This document shows positions 1 to 6,368 of a DNA stretch of 14,512 bases, piece by piece. Source of the stretch: an uncultured Candidatus Saccharibacteria bacterium. Its GTDB lineage: Bacteria > Patescibacteriota > Saccharimonadia > Saccharimonadales > Saccharimonadaceae. The position numbers and the translations under genes are program-made. The notes under the pieces are model-generated. The model did no database searches. It was not told the DNA's origin and saw only the letters and a program-made list of their open reading frames with translations. The stretch is from assembly GCA_947097085.1 (NCBI GenBank), contig CAMUQR010000015.1:1-14512 (forward strand), read 5' to 3'. Positions within the stretch are counted from its first letter, which is position 1, and each line of letters opens with the position of its first letter.

Positions 1-61
1 TTACTGTTTTAGCCTAACAGAGAGAAAACGCCCAATTAATAGCTTAATTTGCACAAAAACC

Positions 62-90
62 TAGACTTTTGATGCGTTTTGGTGTATAAT
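62..90 (+). promoter_or_regulatory. Probable sigma-70-type promoter of the RNase J gene
   Basis: A -35 element TAGACT (62-67) and a perfect -10 element TATAAT (85-90) are separated by exactly 17 bases. Transcription would begin near 97, leaving a 5' leader of about 120 bases before the RNase J start. The first ten bases (TAGACTTTTG) recur at the promoter of the LysM/CHAP gene on the other strand. Bases 1-60 hold no gene or convincing signal. Confidence 0.7.
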
Positions 91-103
91 GAAGATATAT
101 GCG

Positions 104-213
104 TGTTGATTTTTCAACAAAATCAGCGCCTCATCTTATTTGAATCACCCAGCTTGTTTTTTAAACATTTTTTAAAAATCAATTAGGTAATTTAAACAAG
201 TTTTAAACAGGAG
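104..213 (+). promoter_or_regulatory. Possible structured 5' leader of RNase J with its ribosome binding site
   Basis: The leader contains a perfect 6-bp stem (TGTTGA 104-109 with TCAACA 114-119) closed by a TTTT tetraloop. It also has a longer-range complementarity between CTTGTTT (153-159) and AAACAAG (194-200), just upstream of the ribosome binding site AGGAG (209-213). Pairing of the second element would place a stem directly before the site. Autoregulation through the 5' leader is known for RNase E, but whether it happens here is pure inference. The stems are AT-rich and could be chance. Confidence 0.3.
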
Positions 214-217
214 ACTT

Positions 218-2287
218 ATGAAAAACAATCAAACTAACAAAAAAACCGCCCCACGGGCGAATTTGCGTCGGACCGCCCAAAAGCCCCGCCAAAATTCCTC
301 GGCGATGAAAATCGACGCCAAGGCTGTTAAGGCTAGTAAAAGCCAGAGCGCACTAACCAATGCCCCTGCTAATACTCAAAAACCAGCCGACAAAAACCAG
401 ATTCGCGTCGCACCTGGCACTCGCCGTGGTGAAGTGATCCGAGCTCAGCGCATGATTTCAAGCGATATTAACCTACGCTCATCTCAGCACATCGTCTCAA
501 TTCCGGTCAACAAATCCGAGTTTAATGGCCTCCACGGTCAACAAATTTCTCAAACTGCCATCAAACAGGCTCGATTCAATCCCAACGCCGTCCGCATCAT
601 TCCCCTCGGTGGCTTGGGTGAACTCGGCATCGGTAAGAACATGACCCTAATCGAATACCAAAATGAAATGGTACTGATCGATATGGGTAGTATTTTCCCG
701 AACGAAGATTACCCTGGCGTTAGCCATATGACGGCTGATGTGTCTTACGTTAAGGCTAACATCCACAAACTAAAGGCAATTCTGTTCACCCACGCCCACC
801 TTGACCACATTGGCGCTTGTGCCAATCTGTTGCCAGAACTAGCTTCGGGCGGTAAAGTGCCAATTTACGGTACGGATTTTACCATCGAAATGATCAAAAA
901 ACAGATGGACGAGCTGTCGGAAGATTACAATCTCAACTACAACGTAGTTAATCCTCATGCTCATGAAGATGTCAAGATTTCGCAACACCTGAGTTTTGAA
1001 TTTATTCACGTTCTGCACTCGATTCCAGGCTGTGTAGCAATTGTCCTGCGCACCCCGAACGGCATCATCGTTCACTCTGGTGACTGGCGCTTCGAAAAAG
1101 ACCCAATTGAGACTCCGTTTGATATGCCACGCCTAGTGGAAATTTCTCAAAAAGAAGGTATCGCCCTTTTTCTCAATGAATCAACCAATATCGACTCACC
1201 TGGTACACACGCCGTCAGCGAAGCTGAAGTCGGCGATAATATCGGTAAAGTTATGGATCTTCGACCAAACGGTCGCATTATCATGAGCTGTTTCTCAAGC
1301 CAGATTTACCGCATTCAGTTTATTTTAGAACAGGCCAAAGCGCACGGTCGCAAAGTTGCTTTCGCTGGTTTTAGCATGATTAACACCGTTGAAACCGCGC
1401 TACGCACCAAGAAAATCCAAATTCCAAAAGACACCATTGTCAAAATCGAGGACACTTTGCGCCTACCAGACAACCAAGTGGCAATTATCTGTACTGGTAG
1501 CCAGGGTGAGCTCAACGCTGTTTTAAACAAAATGGTCACCGGCTCACACCGCTTCATTAAGATTAAATCAACCGATACTGTAGTTTTCAGCTCCAACCCA
1601 ATTCCTGGCAATGAACCGCGGGTTGTTTCAACGGTTGATGGCTTATTGCGCGAAGGTTCTTATGTCATCCAACACCGCCGCACTCATTTGACCGGTATTG
1701 GCGATCTGCACTTATCGGGTCACGCTTATTATGAAGATCACGTCTTGATGCTTCAAAGCCTCCGTCCGAAGAATTACATGCCAATTCACGGTCAATTCTC
1801 GATGCTCCAGCACAATGCTGAAATGGCTTACAACGTCATTGGCATGAAAAAAGAAAATATCGTCGTCTGCGATAATGGTGACGTGATTGAACTATTGCCT
1901 GATCAAACCATCAAACGCAATGGTCGCGTCCAAGCCGGCACAATTATCTACGATTCAGCCAACCACACCATTCACGAGGCAGTGATCAAAGATCGTTTGC
2001 ATATCTCGACTGAGGGTATCGTGATTGTCGTGTTGATGATTAACAAAAAGACCGGTCGTATAGCCAAAACTCCGGATATCATCTCCCGCGCCTTTATTTA
2101 TCTCAAAGATAACGAGGAGCTGATGAGTCGAGTCCGTCACTACCTGAAGATCAAAATTGAAAAAACTGATCTACGCAATATCGATATTAAAGACCTCAAA
2201 ACTGAAATCAAAGACGACGTTACTCACATTTTGTTTGACTCAACCAAACAAGCCCCAGTGGTGATTCCTGTCATCAATATGTTTTAA
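218..2287 (+). CDS. rnj: Ribonuclease J (metallo-beta-lactamase / beta-CASP)
   Basis: Cytoplasmic Zn-dependent 5'-3' exonuclease/endonuclease for mRNA decay and rRNA maturation. The catalytic module starts near residue 125 (VRIIPLGGLGE). The metal-binding motif THAHLDH is at 191-197, a further histidine is H267 in HSIPG, and GDWRFE is at 288-293. The beta-CASP/C-terminal signatures SGHA (H502) and IHGQ (H524) follow. The protein is 689 residues against roughly 550 for typical RNase J. The excess is a basic, low-complexity, Lys/Arg/Gln/Asn/Ala-rich N-terminal extension of about 124 residues, likely disordered and possibly RNA-binding. The glycine-rich strand reads GGLGELGIGKNM, two residues longer than the usual GGLGEIGKNM form. 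The start is supported by AGGAG four bases upstream. The gene is followed by a hairpin and then a CobW-type gene on the same strand. Confidence 0.96.
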   Translation: MKNNQTNKKTAPRANLRRTAQKPRQNSSAMKIDAKAVKASKSQSALTNAPANTQKPADKNQIRVAPGTRRGEVIRAQRMISSDINLRSSQHIVSIPVNKSEFNGLHGQQISQTAIKQARFNPNAVRIIPLGGLGELGIGKNMTLIEYQNEMVLIDMGSIFPNEDYPGVSHMTADVSYVKANIHKLKAILFTHAHLDHIGACANLLPELASGGKVPIYGTDFTIEMIKKQMDELSEDYNLNYNVVNPHAHEDVKISQHLSFEFIHVLHSIPGCVAIVLRTPNGIIVHSGDWRFEKDPIETPFDMPRLVEISQKEGIALFLNESTNIDSPGTHAVSEAEVGDNIGKVMDLRPNGRIIMSCFSSQIYRIQFILEQAKAHGRKVAFAGFSMINTVETALRTKKIQIPKDTIVKIEDTLRLPDNQVAIICTGSQGELNAVLNKMVTGSHRFIKIKSTDTVVFSSNPIPGNEPRVVSTVDGLLREGSYVIQHRRTHLTGIGDLHLSGHAYYEDHVLMLQSLRPKNYMPIHGQFSMLQHNAEMAYNVIGMKKENIVVCDNGDVIELLPDQTIKRNGRVQAGTIIYDSANHTIHEAVIKDRLHISTEGIVIVVLMINKKTGRIAKTPDIISRAFIYLKDNEELMSRVRHYLKIKIEKTDLRNIDIKDLKTEIKDDVTHILFDSTKQAPVVIPVINMF

Positions 2288-2290
2288 ATA

Positions 2291-2337
2291 GACTTTTACC
2301 GACCGCTAGTCAATCGCGATTACCGGTCGGTTTAGTC
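2291..2337 (+). terminator. Intergenic hairpin after RNase J (weak terminator, attenuator or processing site)
   Basis: A perfect 8-bp stem, ACCGACCG (2298-2305) with CGGTCGGT (2324-2331), has an apical part that can continue pairing (GT/AC, AAT/ATT around CGCG). It is flanked by GACT/AGTC (2291-2294, 2334-2337). Only TTT follows the stem directly; the real T-run lies further on at 2345-2351. It is therefore not a textbook intrinsic terminator and may only reduce read-through into the next gene or stabilise the upstream mRNA end. Confidence 0.5.
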
Positions 2338-2365
2338 AGAATTATTTTTTTAAAAAAGGAAACAA

Positions 2366-3355
2366 ATGCCCGAACAACCCATTCGCCATATCCCAGTCGC
2401 CATCATCTCCGGCCATCTCGGAGCTGGCAAAACTAGCCTGATCAACAGCCTACTCGCTAGTGCCACTGGTCTGAAAATCGGAGTGATCGTCAATGATTTT
2501 GGCAAACTCAACATTGACGCTATGTTAGTTGAACAATCGACCGAAGAGCTAATCGCCTTGTCTAATGGCTGTATTTGTTGCTCGCTATCGAACGAACTTG
2601 ACGATTCGCTCAACCAACTCGCTCATGCCGACAGCCAACTCGATCTGATTCTGATTGAAGCCAGTGGCGTATCCAATCCGCTCCAAATGACCGAGCTATT
2701 GTTTAATTCTGAGAATCAGTTTATTAAACTACTTGATCTGATTTATGTGATCGATGGCGTTAATTTCGAAACCTTGTGGCGCGATAAACCTGATTTAATT
2801 CGCACTCATCTGGGCAGTTCGAAGTTAATTTTAATCAACAAAGCTGATCTACTAGCGCCTGACCAACTCTTGGCCATTGAAACGCAAGTTCGCGAAACCA
2901 ACCCTCGTGCCACTATTTTAAAAACTGTCAATTGTCAATTCAATCCAGAGATTTTGCTAGATTTGCCAGCTGTCACTCAGTTGAAACTCGGTCAAACTCC
3001 ACGCCAGCACTTAGCTAATTATATTTCAGTGACCTTTCGCGAACGCCAACCGCTTGACCCGCTAGCTACCACTAAGTTTTTAAATAATCTACCGAGTGGG
3101 GTTTATCGGCTTAAAGGCTGGATGTATTTTGGTCAAAAATCGCTCGGCAATCGTCAGATTTTAATCCAAAAAGTCGGTCAAACTCATACTCTATCGGGAC
3201 AACCTTGGCCGGATGATCAAGAGCCAATGACTGAACTAGTGTTCATCGGAGTGGATTTTGATGGCGCGAAACTTCTGCAAGATTTGAAGCAGTGCATTGA
3301 CCAACAGCCCGATGATGTGCGGGTCGATAACGTGATTGATTCGAGTCGGTTTTAA
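2366..3355 (+). CDS. COG0523 / CobW-family G3E GTPase, probable metallochaperone
   Basis: A 329-residue G3E P-loop GTPase. Visible motifs are the Walker A loop GHLGAGKTS (16-24), the family-defining metal-binding CICC (69-72), the Walker-B-like EASG (98-101), NKAD (158-161) giving guanine specificity, and a C-terminal CobW_C-type domain from about 205. Members of this family load zinc, or cobalt or nickel in some subgroups, into client proteins using GTP hydrolysis. Metal and client cannot be read from the sequence, and no His-rich metal-sensing tail is seen. The start follows AAGGAAA (2356-2362) four bases upstream. The gene lies 78 bases after RNase J, with the hairpin between and no clear promoter of its own, so at least partial cotranscription is likely. 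No Zur-like operator was recognised. Confidence 0.9.
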   Translation: MPEQPIRHIPVAIISGHLGAGKTSLINSLLASATGLKIGVIVNDFGKLNIDAMLVEQSTEELIALSNGCICCSLSNELDDSLNQLAHADSQLDLILIEASGVSNPLQMTELLFNSENQFIKLLDLIYVIDGVNFETLWRDKPDLIRTHLGSSKLILINKADLLAPDQLLAIETQVRETNPRATILKTVNCQFNPEILLDLPAVTQLKLGQTPRQHLANYISVTFRERQPLDPLATTKFLNNLPSGVYRLKGWMYFGQKSLGNRQILIQKVGQTHTLSGQPWPDDQEPMTELVFIGVDFDGAKLLQDLKQCIDQQPDDVRVDNVIDSSRF

Positions 3356-3378
3356 AATACCACAATCCCAACCTCAAC

Positions 3379-3411
3379 AAAAAACTACCTGAGCTGACTC
3401 AGGTAGTTTTT
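3379..3411. terminator. Strong bidirectional intrinsic terminator
   Basis: The stem CTACCTGAG (3385-3393) pairs perfectly with CTCAGGTAG (3398-3406) around a CTGA loop. A run of A's (3379-3384) precedes it and a run of T's (3407-3411) follows, so it works on both strands. It closes the + strand CobW gene and the convergent - strand LysM/CHAP gene. Confidence 0.9.
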
Positions 3412-3430
3412 AACAAGATTTAAGTTATTT

Positions 3431-4645
3431 TTAGTGAATGTAGTTATAAGTCGGCACGTATTTAGCTTGGATTATCGCCCGAGTAGTGACGTTATAACCA
3501 GCGTAGTTCATCTCTGACACCACAATATCACCGTTGGCCAGCACTTCTTCCACGATACCCACGTGGCCATAACCATACCAACCAGAACCAGTTTGGAAGA
3601 TAGCACCCGGAGCCGGAGTTTTATTAACCGTATAGCCAGCCTTATTAGCGCTATATGCCCAACTACTACCGTTACCCCAGAATGGTCCAACTGGGCGACC
3701 ATTACGCGCGCGCCACTCATAGGCGTGCCAAGTGCAGTTACCATCAGCATAAGTATTACGACGATAAGACAAGTTCGGGATACGCGTGACATTAACGCGA
3801 CCACCGCTACCAGTCGCACTGAACGAACCAGAGTTCCACGAAGTATATGACGTTCGCGCCACCGGTCGAGGCGCCACATAGCCAGGTCGCTCCTCATTCG
3901 GCAAGATACCTTCTGGGATAATCACATCGCTACCAACCACCAAGCCTTTAACCTCGATATCATTGAGAATCTGAATGCGCTGAATGTTAGCTTTGTATTT
4001 TTCGGCGATTTTTTCGATGGTGTCACCAGCTTTAACTTTATAAATAATACCATCAACTGGCAAAATCTTCAGGTCAGTATTAACCGTTAGATTATCATCT
4101 TTTAGGTTATTTGCCCATTTAATCGTGTTAGTTGAAATTTGATATTGGTCAGCGATTTGCTGAATAGTCTGGCCAGCTTGTACGCGGTGTAATTTAACAC
4201 TCCGATTCGTTGATGCTAAGTCAAAAATTGGCGTTGCTTTTGCTACCGTTAACTCAGCATTCTGCAAGGAAACTTCTTTTTTAATGGCATTCATCTCAGA
4301 TAAAATCGCCACATCTTGTGCCACTGGTAAGTTAGCACGTTCCGCCAGGTCCAACGCCACGCCGATGGAAGTGTCATCATCAATATTAGATTTGATGGTT
4401 TTAGCGGTTTTTTGTGCCATTTTCATAGAATCTACTGCCACAGCTTGATCTGATTTTTTTGAATCCAGCACATAACCACCCGCCATAAAAATCACCAACA
4501 ATGCAAAAAAGATGGTGTATTTCCAGAGCGACACCTTATGATAGGTTCGGCCATGACGCAGGGCTACGTTTTTTGATATTAAACGCCGTTTGCGGGCGTC
4601 TACTAGAGATAGTTTGAATGATTTTAGATTATTTTTGATACTCAT
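3431..4645 (-). CDS. Membrane-anchored LysM/CHAP peptidoglycan hydrolase
   Basis: A 404-residue predicted cell-wall hydrolase. A basic cytoplasmic N-terminus (1-40) precedes one membrane segment or uncleaved signal anchor (about 41-61). A charged spacer follows, then two LysM modules (about 152-196 and 201-245), each starting with an AGxT/AGDT signature, and a Gly/Ser-rich linker (about 262-285). The C-terminal CHAP domain has the probable catalytic cysteine C304 in DGNCTWHAYEW and histidine H361 in GHVGIVEEV. A polar third residue (E378 or N380) follows. LysM modules bind glycan chains; CHAP domains cleave peptide or amide bonds in peptidoglycan. It could act in cell separation, envelope remodelling or on a host wall; the sequence does not decide. 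No clear Shine-Dalgarno is seen at this start. It has its own promoter and the shared terminator downstream. Confidence 0.9.
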   Translation of the reverse strand: MSIKNNLKSFKLSLVDARKRRLISKNVALRHGRTYHKVSLWKYTIFFALLVIFMAGGYVLDSKKSDQAVAVDSMKMAQKTAKTIKSNIDDDTSIGVALDLAERANLPVAQDVAILSEMNAIKKEVSLQNAELTVAKATPIFDLASTNRSVKLHRVQAGQTIQQIADQYQISTNTIKWANNLKDDNLTVNTDLKILPVDGIIYKVKAGDTIEKIAEKYKANIQRIQILNDIEVKGLVVGSDVIIPEGILPNEERPGYVAPRPVARTSYTSWNSGSFSATGSGGRVNVTRIPNLSYRRNTYADGNCTWHAYEWRARNGRPVGPFWGNGSSWAYSANKAGYTVNKTPAPGAIFQTGSGWYGYGHVGIVEEVLANGDIVVSEMNYAGYNVTTRAIIQAKYVPTYNYIH

Positions 4646-4718
4646 ATTTAATATCGCTAGGCTTAATTAGTCCAAGTTAATCGGCCACTTCGAACCACTG
4701 TAAGCATAACTCTTTTAC

Positions 4719-4747
4719 ATTATACCAAAAATCACGCCAAAAGTCTA
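4719..4747 (-). promoter_or_regulatory. Probable promoter of the LysM/CHAP gene
   Basis: Read on the - strand, TAGACT (4747-4742) and TATAAT (4724-4719) are 17 bases apart, predicting a start near 4712 and a leader of roughly 67 bases. It shares TAGACTTTTG and a T/G-rich stretch before TATAATG with the RNase J promoter. It lies between mltG and the LysM/CHAP gene, so the hydrolase can be transcribed independently of the upstream block. No convincing terminator for mltG is seen in this gap. Confidence 0.7.
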
Positions 4748-4775
4748 ATTTTCGGGTTTTTTCCGGGACAATGCT

Positions 4776-5915
4776 CTAATGGACAGCACATTTTTTATGG
4801 CAATATTGCTTGACGTTGCGATTATGCTCAACTAGAGTTTTCGCAAAATAAGTCTTTTCGTCATCACCCGCCACGAAGAATAGATAATCAGTATCAGATG
4901 GCTGAGCGACCGCTAGGAGCGAACTTTTACTTGGGGTGGCGATTGGCGTTGGCGTTAATCCGACCACCTGACGGGTGTTAAACGGCGATTTGATATACAA
5001 ATCATTCTCAACACCCGCCAGACGTGAAGCGTATTGATAGGTCACATCTGACCCCAGTGCCATTTTTTGTTTGTAACGTTTCAAGAACACCTGCGCTACT
5101 TTCGCTCGATCATCCGCTGAATTAACCTCGCGCTCGACAATTGATGCTAAAATAATCCCCTGATAAAGGGTCAGCCCTTGTTTTTTATATAGATCCACTA
5201 GTTTATTATCTTGAATAACCTTCCAATACTCATCAAAAGTACGCTTCAGCGCGTCTTCGGCTGTGCCTTTAGTAAAAATCTCATAAGTATCACCAAAAAT
5301 TAGACCTTCCAGATTGGTTAATTCTGGCAATAAGTCGAATAATTTATGCTGGCGAAATTTAAACGCCGTATCAATTTGCGCGTCACTATAGCCGACTTTT
5401 TTGAGAGCTTCACGATGCGATGGCGTGGTATCGGTTTTGCTATTACGATGATTTAAAGTTGCACCGGGATAAAAAGTGATTTTTTTGGTATTTGGCTGAG
5501 TTTTTTTGAGATTAGTCAGCAGAGCCTGGATGCTAGGCTGGCGTGGTGCCACTTCATAATCACCAGCTTGGATATTATGACTAAACTTGGTGACTTTTAG
5601 ATAGATTTTAGCGATTTGAGCATTACGTAATACGCCATGTTTAGCTAGCTCATCAATCACTTGTGCCAACGACGCACCGTCTTTGACTGTGAGATGAACT
5701 GTATCATTATTAGCCGGTGTCAACATCCACCAGCTGGCCACCAACCCACCAATTATCAAAAAAAGCACTATGCCAACAACAGTTTGCCAGATTTTACGTC
5801 CTGCTGAGTGCGACTTTGAGCGCGCCGTCTTATGGCGCAAATTTAAGTTAGCATCTACCGCCTGTAAATTCGGCTCCAAGTTCAAATTAATGTCTTTAAA
5901 ATCATCGCCGTGCAT
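4776..5915 (-). CDS. mltG: Endolytic murein transglycosylase MltG (YceG-like)
   Basis: Inner-membrane lytic transglycosylase that cuts nascent glycan strands and so limits strand length. The 379-residue protein has a basic cytoplasmic N-terminus, a transmembrane segment at about 45-64, a LysM-like/YceG N-terminal region (about 72-150) and the catalytic YceG domain. The catalytic glutamate is probably E261 in ILASIVEREV. Other family blocks are LEGLIFGDTYEI (202-213), SPFNTR (310-315) and DYLFFVAG (343-350). Departures from the usual motifs are TPTPI where many members have PPGPI, GDTYE instead of PDTYE, and YPGATL in place of the usual EG-containing strand. The C-terminus carries an unusual CHKKC pair. 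The start is supported by AAGGAAA five bases upstream. It follows ruvX by 35 bases without a terminator, an order conserved in many bacteria. Confidence 0.93.
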   Translation of the reverse strand: MHGDDFKDINLNLEPNLQAVDANLNLRHKTARSKSHSAGRKIWQTVVGIVLFLIIGGLVASWWMLTPANNDTVHLTVKDGASLAQVIDELAKHGVLRNAQIAKIYLKVTKFSHNIQAGDYEVAPRQPSIQALLTNLKKTQPNTKKITFYPGATLNHRNSKTDTTPSHREALKKVGYSDAQIDTAFKFRQHKLFDLLPELTNLEGLIFGDTYEIFTKGTAEDALKRTFDEYWKVIQDNKLVDLYKKQGLTLYQGIILASIVEREVNSADDRAKVAQVFLKRYKQKMALGSDVTYQYASRLAGVENDLYIKSPFNTRQVVGLTPTPIATPSKSSLLAVAQPSDTDYLFFVAGDDEKTYFAKTLVEHNRNVKQYCHKKCAVH

Positions 5916-5950
5916 GTTTGTTTCCTTATTTTAAAAATATTAGTTCGTAG

Positions 5951-6355
5951 TTAACGCCCCTCGAGATAATCCTCAAGAATAATTGTCGCAGCGTGGGCGT
6001 CAATATCGCCCTTGGAGTATGGTTTTTTGTAGCTTTTGAGGCGTTCTTCCGCTAAGACACTGGTTAGTGATTCATCCTTAAACACCATTTCACCATCAAA
6101 AACTTCTTCTAACTGACTAAAAAACTGCTCGACTTTTTCGGTTTGAGCGGTTGGCTCACCAGATTGATTACGCGGATAGCCAACCACAATTTTAACGATA
6201 TTATTATCAAGCGCCAACTTCAAAATCTCGGTCAGTAACTGCTCGGTATTCTCGAGTGCGCCATACGGAATAGCAATTTTAATGTTTTCGTCAGCCATCG
6301 CCACGCCCACACGCGCATCGCCATAGTCTAGCGCCATAATTTGTCGACTTGCCAT
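5951..6355 (-). CDS. ruvX: RuvX / YqgF-family putative Holliday junction resolvase or pre-16S rRNA nuclease
   Basis: A 134-residue, normal-length member of the YqgF RNase-H-fold family. The acidic active-site residues appear in the expected order: D9 in ALDYGDARVGVA, the VGYPRNQSGEP loop in the middle, an acidic DESLTS motif, and a C-terminal DIDAHAATIILEDYL block. The family is linked to processing of the 5' end of 16S rRNA in E. coli and was earlier annotated as an alternative Holliday junction resolvase. The role in this lineage is inferred. The gene starts 13 bases after the baseplate-J-like gene, with AGGTAGCTGA upstream of the ATG, and is followed by mltG, so it is almost certainly cotranscribed with both. 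Confidence 0.94.
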   Translation of the reverse strand: MASRQIMALDYGDARVGVAMADENIKIAIPYGALENTEQLLTEILKLALDNNIVKIVVGYPRNQSGEPTAQTEKVEQFFSQLEEVFDGEMVFKDESLTSVLAEERLKSYKKPYSKGDIDAHAATIILEDYLEGR

Positions 6356-6368
6356 ATTTTTCAGCTAC

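Noticed and set aside
4..20. Short stem CTGTT/AACAG at the left edge as a terminator of an upstream gene
   Set aside because: Five base pairs with no T-run following is too weak to call.
2289..2317. TAGACTTTT after the RNase J stop as a third copy of the shared promoter motif
   Set aside because: No -10-like hexamer occurs at 16-18 bases downstream; the sequence there is part of the hairpin.
3508..3897. Open frames overlapping the CHAP domain on both strands (3508-3897 on -, 3563-3850 on +)
   Set aside because: They are out-of-frame readings of the LysM/CHAP gene, with Arg/Val/Thr-rich composition and no start signals.
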